Shown here piece by piece: positions 1-5,181 of a stretch of 9,573 bases of DNA. The notes under the pieces were generated by a model. The model saw only the letters and a program-made list of their open reading frames with translations. It ran no database searches and was not told the DNA's origin. The first letter of the stretch is position 1, and each line of letters starts with the position of its first letter. This DNA is from an uncultured Candidatus Saccharibacteria bacterium (GTDB lineage Bacteria; Patescibacteriota; Saccharimonadia; Saccharimonadales; Saccharimonadaceae): the NCBI GenBank assembly GCA_947364965.1, contig CANAUU010000031.1, positions 1 to 9,573 on the forward strand, given 5' to 3'. The translations under genes and the position numbers were made by a program.

Positions 1-310
1 TCCCAACCGTTGATGGAATATCGGCGATAGGCATAATCCCAGCATCAGTATCAGAGCCATTTGCTATCGATGAAGAGTTAGCCTCATCGAAACTATCTGA
101 AGCCTCTTCTAGGGCGCTAGCAGAAGAGCCCAAAACAGGATTTACCAGCATGAACGTCAAGACCAATAAGCCCAAACACCCTGTCCTCCCTACAACCGAA
201 CCTACTCTCCCCGAGCAAGCCAGCCCATCTGCTCTCCCGACACAGCTCACCCTCCCGGCAGCCGAACTCGCCCCACTAGTCCTATTAAAGTTTCTATCGC
301 GCTTTAGCAT
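1..310 (-). CDS. Partial secreted or membrane-anchored protein, N-terminal 103 residues (unrecognised)
   Basis: Reading the minus strand from the ATG at 310-308 gives an open frame to the window edge, so only the first 103 residues are visible. The start is supported by a strong Shine-Dalgarno, AAAGGAGGG (316-324 on the complement), six bases upstream. The N-terminus is basic (MLKRDRNFNR), followed by a Gly/Arg/Ser/Cys-rich stretch (residues about 12-44), a hydrophobic core (about 45-61) and a signal-peptidase-like SASA followed by LEEA, with cleavage predicted after Ala66. The mature part starts as an acidic Ser/Asp/Glu/Ala-rich sequence typical of a linker. The region before the hydrophobic core is unusually long for a Sec signal, so either it is an extended signal or a later non-ATG start is used. 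It uses AGA/AGG and GGG/GGA codons far more than the plus-strand genes. Function unknown. It is transcribed away from fusA, behind a promoter at 527-556 and a long structured leader. Confidence 0.72.
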   Translation of the reverse strand, partial: MLKRDRNFNRTSGASSAAGRVSCVGRADGLACSGRVGSVVGRTGCLGLLVLTFMLVNPVLGSSASALEEASDSFDEANSSSIANGSDTDAGIMPIADIPSTVG

Positions 311-329
311 AAAGGCCCTCCTTTTAGGT

Positions 330-386
330 AATAGACACCTGCTGGGGCTACGCATCATTAAAAAGGCACCGCAGCGGGTGTCTATT
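330..386 (-). promoter_or_regulatory. Leader hairpin next to the ribosome binding site of the minus-strand gene
   Basis: The arms 330-344 and 372-386 are a 15-bp inverted repeat with 14 of 15 positions complementary, separated by 27 bases. In the minus-strand transcript the stem ends only five bases before the Shine-Dalgarno at 316-324. It is therefore placed to affect translation initiation. No T-run follows the stem in either direction, so it does not look like an intrinsic terminator. It could also be a long DNA operator. The fold is inferred from complementarity only. Confidence 0.6.
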
Positions 387-419
387 CCTTCACTACAAGT
401 TTGTTCGCGATTTCTCGGT

Positions 420-462
420 TTCAAGGACTTGTAATCGCCACGATGCCATTTCAATCCTTGAA
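420..462 (-). promoter_or_regulatory. Upstream leader hairpin of the minus-strand gene
   Basis: Bases 420-427 pair perfectly with 455-462 (TTCAAGGA with TCCTTGAA). After a one-base bulge at 428 the stem continues with 429-431 against 452-454. At the tip, ATCG (434-437) and CGAT (441-444) can form a further mini-stem around CCA. This is the first of two strong hairpins in the predicted minus-strand leader. It matches no riboswitch class I can recognise. Confidence 0.5.
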
Positions 463-526
463 GAACCCAAAAATTCACAAAACAAACAAAACCAACTTGT
501 ACTAATGTGAAGAAATAGACAACCTA

Positions 527-556
527 AGTATAACAGCCGCGTTCCGCTTTTGGCAA
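527..556 (-). promoter_or_regulatory. Sigma70-type promoter of the minus-strand gene
   Basis: On the minus strand, TTGCCA (551-556) matches the -35 consensus at five of six bases. An 18-base spacer separates it from TATACT (527-532), which is preceded by TGT, giving an extended -10. Transcription would begin near 520, leaving a leader of about 210 bases before the ATG at 310. Confidence 0.6.
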
Positions 557-558
557 GT

Positions 559-645
559 CTTGACTTTTTGTGAAATATAACCAATAAAAGGATTGACAGT
601 TTGCGCAAAAATCAGCCAAAAGCGCCTTGACTTTTTATAGAAATA
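559..645 (+). repeat. Direct repeat CTTGACTTTTT, two copies 67 bp apart
   Basis: CTTGACTTTTT occurs at 559-569 and 626-636. Both copies continue into a similar AT-rich sequence ending in GAAATA (to 577 and 645). Each carries a -35-like TTGACT, and the second is the -35 of the candidate distal fusA promoter. The pair may be duplicated promoter sequence or two regulator sites. Confidence 0.45.
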
Positions 646-657
646 CTCTCCTATAAA
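627..657 (+). promoter_or_regulatory. Candidate distal promoter for the small ORF and fusA
   Basis: TTGACT (627-632) and TATAAA (652-657) make a -35/-10 pair with a 19-base spacer, which is longer than ideal. It would start transcription near 664 and include the small hairpin at 665-689 and the small ORF at 723. A poorer alternative is the TGG-TAAAAT sequence at 685-693, which lacks a matching -35. Confidence 0.45.
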
Positions 658-722
658 ATACCCCTACCACTTTCTATGATTTTGTGGTAAAATTAGACAA
701 AGCCTGTGTCTCGGAGGTGATT

Positions 723-803
723 ATGTCTGCTATAATTCCTAAGCGAAGGACGAATAATCCCCGTAAGGTAGCCTATATTGGGGCGAAGTCTTATAGCGAC
801 TAA
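723..803 (+). CDS. Small basic ORF ahead of fusA, 26 residues, possible leader peptide
   Basis: The ATG at 723 is preceded by GGAGGTGA (713-720), an eight-base match to the complement of the 16S rRNA 3' end with ideal spacing; it is the strongest ribosome binding site in the window. The frame reads MSAIIPKRRTNNPRKVAYIG and ends AKSYSD before TAA at 801-803. The peptide is strongly basic and has no membrane segment. It lies 82 bases before fusA in the same direction, so a regulatory leader peptide or a small ribosome-associated protein are possible roles; neither is shown. Against it, codons 3-5 coincide with a perfect extended -10 element (728-736), so transcripts from that promoter would lack the start codon. 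I do not recognise a family. Confidence 0.5.
   Translation: MSAIIPKRRTNNPRKVAYIGAKSYSD
728..736 (+). promoter_or_regulatory. Extended -10 element, candidate proximal fusA promoter
   Basis: TGC-TATAAT is a perfect extended -10 box. No good -35 is present at 17-18 bases upstream, but extended -10 promoters often do without one. Transcription would start near 743, giving fusA a leader of about 140 bases and bypassing the small ORF's start codon. Confidence 0.45.
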
Positions 804-885
804 CTCCCGCCGAGCGTATTATGAATGCATATAAGCCAATATATCGTCATTTCAGGCACAAATAATAATATAAAGGAAAACTTTC

Positions 886-2985
886 ATGGCAAGCGAAGTC
901 ACAGACCTATCAAAGCTCCGCAATATCGGCATCATCGCCCATATCGATGCGGGTAAAACCACCACGACCGAAGCAATTTTGTATCGCACTGGTCTCAAGC
1001 ATAAAATCGACCTAGTCAAGGGCGGCACCGGTGGTGCTACGACTGACTGGATGGAACAGGAAAAAGACCGCGGTATCACAATTACTTCCGCAGCCGTCAC
1101 TGCACAATGGAAGGGTCACAAGATTAACATCATTGATACCCCAGGTCATATCGACTTTACGGCTGAGGTCGAGCGTTCACTTCGCGTGCTCGATGGCGCG
1201 GTCGTGGTTTTCGATGGTAAAATGGGCGTCGAGGCTCAGTCCGAGACCGTCTGGCGCCAAGCGACCAAGTACGGTGTGCCTCGCATCTGCTTTGTCAACA
1301 AGATTAACCAGATTGGTGGCGACTTCTACAAATCCCTCGACAGCATTCATAAGCGCCTGTCGAAAAACGCCGTTGCGATTCACTTGCCAATCGGTTTTGA
1401 GAAAGACATCTGTGGTATCGTCGATCTCGTTGATATGAAAGCCTATACCTACAAAGATTATGCCGACCATGAGTTGACTGTCGGTGAAATCCCAGCCGAT
1501 ATGCTCGAGAAGGCCAAGAACGCTCGCTCGCTCCTTGTCGAGGAAGCTGTCCAGGCTGATGAAGCCCTCATGGAGAAATTCTTCAACCAAGGCGAAGAAG
1601 CGATTTCCGAAGTTGAACTGAAAGCCGCTCTTCGTAAGCGTGTGCTTGACGGCGACTTCTTCCTCGTCACTGGTGGTGACGGTCGTGGCGTGATTGTTGA
1701 GAAGGTCCTCGACCTTGTTGCTGATTACTTGCCATCTCCGCTCGATCGTGATCAGGGTCAGACCGTCGGTATCGACCCGAAGACCGGCAACCAGGTAGTT
1801 CGCAAGGCCGACAATAGCGAGCCTTTGACCGCTCTCGCCTTCAAAATTGCGACTGATCCTTTCGTTGGTAAACTTATCTTCGTCCGCGTCTACGCCGGCG
1901 TGATGAAATCCGGCAGTACCGTCCTGAACGCCACTACTGGCGACAAAGAGCGCATCGGCCGTCTCGTCCGGATGTTCGCCGATAAGCGCGAAGAAATTTC
2001 CGAGATTACTGCTGGCGATATTGCCGCCGTGGTTGGCATGAAAGAGGTGACGACCGGTACGACCATTTGCGACCCAGCCCATCCAATCCACCTCGAAGAT
2101 ATCACCTTCCCAGATCCTCCAGTATCTATTGCCGTCGAACCAAAGACTAAATCCGATCAGGAGAAAATGGGTCTCGGTCTCCAGAAACTCGTCGAAGAAG
2201 ATCCGACCCTCCGCGTTCACACCGACGAGGAAACTGGCCAGACTATCATTTCTGGTATGGGCGAGCTCCATCTCGAAATTGCCATCGACCGTCTTCAGAA
2301 AGAGCATGGCGTCGAAGCCAACACTGGCGCTCCGCAAGTTGCTTATCGCGAAACTATTCGTGGCACCGCCGAAGCTCAGGGTAAGCACGTCAAGCAGTCT
2401 GGTGGTCGCGGCCAATACGGTGATGTTTGGATTAAGTTTGAGCCGAACGAAGCTGGCAAGGGCTTTGAGTTTGTCGACATGATTAAGGGCGGCGTCGTTC
2501 CTCAAGAATATCGCAAGCCAGTCCAGCAGGGTATCGAAGAAACCTTGAACGGCGGTGTTATCGCTGGCTACCCAGTTGTCGACGTGAAGGCTACTCTCTA
2601 TGATGGCTCTTACCACGATGTCGACTCCTCCGAGCTCGCCTTCAAACTCGCTGGTTCTCTCGCAACTCGCGCTGGTATTCAGAAGGCTAACCCAGTTCTT
2701 CTCGAACCGGTCATGAAAATCGAAATCACCACCCCAGAGGAATTCATGGGCGACGTTATCGGCGACATCAACGCTCGCCGTGGTCGCATCGACGCTATGG
2801 AAGACTTGAATGGCGGTGCTAAGCTAATCAAAGCCTTTGCTCCGCTCGCCAACCTCTTCGGCTACACCTCTGACCTGCGCTCGATGTCGCAAGGTCGCGC
2901 CGCCAGCTCGATGGAGCTCTTCGGCTACGAGGAAGTCCCACCCAACGTGGCGAACGAAATCATCGAGAAGCGCAGCACGAAATAG
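886..2985 (+). CDS. fusA: Translation elongation factor G (EF-G)
   Basis: This is the ribosomal translocation GTPase of the cytoplasm, 699 residues and full length for the family. The ATG follows AAAGGA (872-877) at eight bases. G1 is AHIDAGKT (18-25), the switch I threonine lies in DRGITITSAA (61-70) and G3 is DTPGHID (84-90). Domains III and IV are clear: GELHLEIAIDRL, then KQSGGRGQYGDV, and the domain IV tip loop DGSYHDVDSSE that enters the decoding site. Domain V ends in LFGYTSDLRSMSQGRA. Two base-recognition loops differ from the usual form: G4 is NKIN (138-141) instead of NKxD, and the usual G5 sequence around Ser-Ala is GGDGRG (263-268). The gene stands apart from rpsL/rpsG, which are not in the window, and ends at a hairpin terminator. 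Apart from those loops everything fits a working EF-G; a tetracycline-resistance-type paralogue is unlikely. Confidence 0.97.
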   Translation: MASEVTDLSKLRNIGIIAHIDAGKTTTTEAILYRTGLKHKIDLVKGGTGGATTDWMEQEKDRGITITSAAVTAQWKGHKINIIDTPGHIDFTAEVERSLRVLDGAVVVFDGKMGVEAQSETVWRQATKYGVPRICFVNKINQIGGDFYKSLDSIHKRLSKNAVAIHLPIGFEKDICGIVDLVDMKAYTYKDYADHELTVGEIPADMLEKAKNARSLLVEEAVQADEALMEKFFNQGEEAISEVELKAALRKRVLDGDFFLVTGGDGRGVIVEKVLDLVADYLPSPLDRDQGQTVGIDPKTGNQVVRKADNSEPLTALAFKIATDPFVGKLIFVRVYAGVMKSGSTVLNATTGDKERIGRLVRMFADKREEISEITAGDIAAVVGMKEVTTGTTICDPAHPIHLEDITFPDPPVSIAVEPKTKSDQEKMGLGLQKLVEEDPTLRVHTDEETGQTIISGMGELHLEIAIDRLQKEHGVEANTGAPQVAYRETIRGTAEAQGKHVKQSGGRGQYGDVWIKFEPNEAGKGFEFVDMIKGGVVPQEYRKPVQQGIEETLNGGVIAGYPVVDVKATLYDGSYHDVDSSELAFKLAGSLATRAGIQKANPVLLEPVMKIEITTPEEFMGDVIGDINARRGRIDAMEDLNGGAKLIKAFAPLANLFGYTSDLRSMSQGRAASSMELFGYEEVPPNVANEIIEKRSTK

Positions 2986-2998
2986 TCTGCCTCTCACA

Positions 2999-3029
2999 CA
3001 AAAGTCCTCTGGAAAACAGGGGACTTTTG
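2999..3029 (+). terminator. Intrinsic terminator after fusA
   Basis: CAAAAGTCCTCTG (2999-3011) pairs along its whole length with CAGGGGACTTTTG (3017-3029), with one G-U pair and a five-base GAAAA loop. The stem starts 13 bases after the fusA stop. The T-stretch lies within the 3' arm rather than beyond it, and the 5' arm begins with A's, so the element could stop transcription from both sides. Its last bases also form the -35 box of the next promoter. Confidence 0.75.
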
Positions 3030-3055
3030 CTATAAAGCACATTTCGGAGTATAAT
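3027..3055 (+). promoter_or_regulatory. Promoter of the response regulator/kinase operon
   Basis: TTGCTA (3027-3032), a 17-base spacer and a perfect TATAAT (3050-3055). Transcription would start near 3062, giving a leader of about 60 bases. The -35 overlaps the 3' arm of the fusA terminator. The leader contains the direct repeat TTATAG-CCG-TTATAG (3089-3103) and short complementary ends GGCG (3078-3081) and CGCC (3105-3108). Confidence 0.65.
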
Positions 3056-3121
3056 AAACGCAAACCATAATTTTACAGGCGCCAACCTTTATAGCCGTTA
3101 TAGTCGCCACGAAAGAAAACC

Positions 3122-3880
3122 ATGTCCGCAAAGATTTACATCATTGAAGACGAGCCAGTCATGCGCCAGAGCCTCGCTGACTTATTAAGTCAATCCGGTT
3201 ATGAAACAGACACACTTGATTTTGAAGCGCAACCTTCGCGGCGCGATCTCGAAACCATCACTGAACAAATTCTCGCCGCTAAGCCTAATTTGCTCCTGCT
3301 CGACATCAATCTCCCCGGTCTAAACGGCGAACAGCTCCTGAAGACTCTCCGTGCCTCCTCCGAACTTCCGGTCATCATGGTCACGAGCAGTAATTCCGAG
3401 ATGGACGAGGTTTTATCGATGAGCTATGGTGCGGACGACTACATCACGAAACCCTACAGCCCGCAGGTTTTGCTTCTCAGGATTGCGGCGGTTTTGAAAC
3501 GCGTCGAAGCTCCGAGCAATGTCCGCAACTTTCGTCATCTCAATATTGACCTCGCTCGCGGCGTCATTACCGGCGCCGAAGCCGTCAATAGCACCAGCCA
3601 AAATTCCTTAAACGCTAATAGTCAAACCGCCACGAAGCCCGCCAAGCCTCGCCGTGTCCTGCTTACGAAAAACGAAATGATTATCTTGAGTCATCTCCTC
3701 GAGGCGAAGGGTGAAATCGTCACGCGCGACGCCCTGATGACCGACCTCTGGAATAATCAGGAATACATCAATGATAATGCCCTAACCGTCAATGTTAGTC
3801 GTCTGCGCTCGAAACTTAAATCACTCGGCGCCGATGACGCTATCGAAACTCGCAAAGGTCTCGGCTATATCCTCGCTTAA
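3122..3880 (+). CDS. OmpR/PhoB-family response regulator, BceR-like
   Basis: This is a cytoplasmic DNA-binding regulator of 252 residues. The receiver domain (about 4-127) has the acidic pocket EDE (9-11), the phosphoacceptor Asp61 in LLLLDINLPGLNG, Thr88 in MVTSS and Lys110 in ITKPYSP. The C-terminal winged helix (about 137-252) has LTKNEMIILSHL and the recognition-helix region DNALTVNVSRLRSKL, ending in TRKGLGYIL. A Ser/Asn/Gln/Thr-rich stretch (about 154-177) extends the loop at the start of the winged helix; most relatives have only a few residues there. The ribosome binding site is weak (GAAAG). Stop and kinase start are four bases apart, so the two form a couple. With the transporter genes downstream, the likely role is activating the ATPase/permease promoter in response to envelope-active peptides; that target is inferred from the family. 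Confidence 0.9.
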   Translation: MSAKIYIIEDEPVMRQSLADLLSQSGYETDTLDFEAQPSRRDLETITEQILAAKPNLLLLDINLPGLNGEQLLKTLRASSELPVIMVTSSNSEMDEVLSMSYGADDYITKPYSPQVLLLRIAAVLKRVEAPSNVRNFRHLNIDLARGVITGAEAVNSTSQNSLNANSQTATKPAKPRRVLLTKNEMIILSHLLEAKGEIVTRDALMTDLWNNQEYINDNALTVNVSRLRSKLKSLGADDAIETRKGLGYILA

Positions 3881-3884
3881 ACTT

Positions 3885-5075
3885 ATGGAACTCCAACGCC
3901 CAGCCCAGGAAATGGGAACCAAGCACCCAAACCGGAAAGTCCATGACAATCCCGCCAGCCTTCGCCATTTCCTGCGCGAAAAACTCTATTTCTTCCTGCT
4001 TTTCTTCATAATTCTTGTACTATTATTGCTTTTTCTAACTGCGCTTCGCACTAGCTCGGAAGCAATTATCGTTGTAGTTTTTCTGTTCACGGCTTTTTCC
4101 GTCACAATCCCGATCGTCGAATATTGGCGTCGTCGAAACTTTTACCAAAAACTCCTCCAGAATATCGCCAATCTCGACCGCGCCTACCTGGTTCTTGAAA
4201 CCCTGACTCGCCCGAATTTTTATGACGGAGCCATCCTGTACGAGGCGCTCTATGCTATCAACAAGTCCATGGCCGAAGTTGTTCAAAATTATGACCTTGA
4301 GGCGCGGGAGTTTCGCGACTATATCGAGATGTGGATTCACGAGGTCAAAACTCCACTCGCCACTTTGAGCCTTATGACGAACGACCGTAAGATCTCTGCC
4401 CAGATCAATCGCCTCGATAGTTATGTCGAGCAAGTGCTTTATTTTGCGCGCGCCGAGAATGCCGAGCACGACTATCTCATTAAACCAGTTTCGCTCGATA
4501 AGATTATCTCTGTCGTTGCTACTAAAAACCGCGACCTTCTCCTCGCAAGCAATGTTGACTTCATCGCGACCGGCCTAAACCATGAAGTTTTCACGGATAG
4601 TAAATGGCTAGAGTTCATTCTTAATCAAATTATTCAGAACAGTATCAAATACCATAGCAAAACCATCAGACTCTCCGCAGCCAGCAACGACGAGGGAATC
4701 ATACTCACAATCGCTGACGATGGTATCGGTATTTCCGCCAAGGATCTTCCTCGGGTCTTCGAGAAATCCTTTACCGGCGAGAATGGCCACGATAAAGCTA
4801 ATAGTAAACACGGCAATTCGCTCTTGCCCAGCGGCGGTCAAAAGTCCACCGGCATGGGGCTTTATATCGCGAAAACTCTCTGCGACAAACTCGGCCACCA
4901 AATCACAGTTTCTTCCCCAAACCGTCATGGCACTACCGTCCAAATTACCTTCCCACGTCATGATTATTACACAATCATGCGACCCGAAAATCATACCTCC
5001 GCGCCAAAGCAACGTACTTTCGCCGACATAAATCATACCCCCGCGTCAGAAAAACATGACATTTCAAAAAAGTAA
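3885..5075 (+). CDS. Intramembrane-sensing histidine kinase, BceS-like
   Basis: A 396-residue inner-membrane kinase. Two adjacent membrane segments (about 34-54 and 59-79) leave only a few residues outside, the hallmark of kinases that sense through a partner transporter. The H-box is MWIHEVKTPLA with His152, very close to the Bce-type W/F-IH-x-IKTP pattern. The N-box is NQIIQNSIKYH (Asn252), followed by DDGIGI (278-283), FEKSFTGENG (292-301) and STGMGLYIAK (321-330). A polar insert (about 303-319) lengthens the ATP lid, and a polar tail of about 35 residues follows the catalytic domain. The ATG at 3885 lies four bases after the regulator stop and lacks a Shine-Dalgarno, which suggests translational coupling. 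A frame open back to 3792 overlaps the regulator and adds an unconvincing N-terminus; the ATG at 3912 is another option. Confidence 0.9.
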   Translation: MELQRPAQEMGTKHPNRKVHDNPASLRHFLREKLYFFLLFFIILVLLLLFLTALRTSSEAIIVVVFLFTAFSVTIPIVEYWRRRNFYQKLLQNIANLDRAYLVLETLTRPNFYDGAILYEALYAINKSMAEVVQNYDLEAREFRDYIEMWIHEVKTPLATLSLMTNDRKISAQINRLDSYVEQVLYFARAENAEHDYLIKPVSLDKIISVVATKNRDLLLASNVDFIATGLNHEVFTDSKWLEFILNQIIQNSIKYHSKTIRLSAASNDEGIILTIADDGIGISAKDLPRVFEKSFTGENGHDKANSKHGNSLLPSGGQKSTGMGLYIAKTLCDKLGHQITVSSPNRHGTTVQITFPRHDYYTIMRPENHTSAPKQRTFADINHTPASEKHDISKK

Positions 5076-5086
5076 GTTTTTTGAAA
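5062..5086 (+). terminator. AT-rich hairpin at the end of the kinase gene, possible weak terminator
   Basis: TTTCAAAAAA (5062-5071) and TTTTTTGAAA (5077-5086) form a perfect 10-bp inverted repeat with a five-base loop; the kinase stop codon lies in the loop. With only one G-C pair the stem is weak, but the A6/T6 arrangement resembles a bidirectional terminator. It separates the kinase from the next promoter. Confidence 0.4.
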
Positions 5087-5096
5087 CCTTCAACAA

Positions 5097-5125
5097 ACGA
5101 CAAATCTCCCCGACTAAACTATAAT
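5097..5125 (+). promoter_or_regulatory. Promoter of the ATPase/permease operon
   Basis: A perfect TATAAT (5120-5125) lies 17 bases after ACGACA (5097-5102), which keeps only the GACA half of the -35 consensus. A weak -35 fits a promoter that needs an activator such as the upstream regulator. Transcription would start near 5132, about 50 bases before the ATPase ATG. Confidence 0.55.
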
Positions 5126-5146
5126 CAAACTATTAAAACTCGAAAA

Positions 5147-5163
5147 TTGTCCTCAGAAGACAA
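5147..5163 (+). promoter_or_regulatory. Palindrome in the transporter leader, candidate operator or leader hairpin
   Basis: TTGTCCTC-A-GAAGACAA is a 17-bp palindrome with 7 of 8 arm positions complementary; the outer five (TTGTC/GACAA) match exactly. It lies downstream of the predicted transcription start and just before the ribosome binding site (AAGGAG 5171-5176). GACAA also recurs at 5099-5103 and 5168-5172. It could bind a repressor or act in the RNA; activator sites are more usually upstream of the -35. Confidence 0.4.
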
Positions 5164-5181
5164 GCATGACAAGGAGAAACC

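Larger units (their letters stand above)
311..885. other. Divergent intergenic region between the secreted-protein gene and fusA
   Basis: This 575-base stretch has no long gene. Going left from about 520 it holds the promoter and roughly 200-nt leader of the minus-strand gene, with two strong inverted repeats (420-462 and 330-386). Going right it holds candidate fusA promoters, a small hairpin (TACCAC 665-670 with GTGGTA 684-689), a 26-codon small ORF (723-803) and about 80 bases to the fusA start. A 14-codon ATG frame at 821-865 has no ribosome binding site and was not called. The section around 391-660 is AT-rich and contains an 11-bp direct repeat. Confidence 0.8.

Noticed and set aside
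150..434. 94-codon plus-strand frame opposite the secreted-protein gene
   Set aside because: It has no Shine-Dalgarno, its composition is Pro/Leu-rich as expected from the complement of the minus-strand gene, and it runs through the minus-strand leader hairpins.
758..783. CCCC...GGGG hairpin with inner AGG-TAG-CCT in the fusA leader
   Set aside because: Stems of only three or four base pairs with a long loop are too weak to call, and there is no following T-run.
1177..2616. 479-codon open frame on the minus strand inside fusA
   Set aside because: It is exactly antisense to conserved EF-G coding sequence, has no recognisable domain or ribosome binding site, and long antisense frames are a common by-product of the codon bias seen here.
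3792..3884. Upstream extension of the kinase gene overlapping the response regulator
   Set aside because: The added 31 residues come from the regulator's winged-helix codons in another frame and do not resemble a kinase N-terminus; the ATG at 3885 directly follows the regulator stop.
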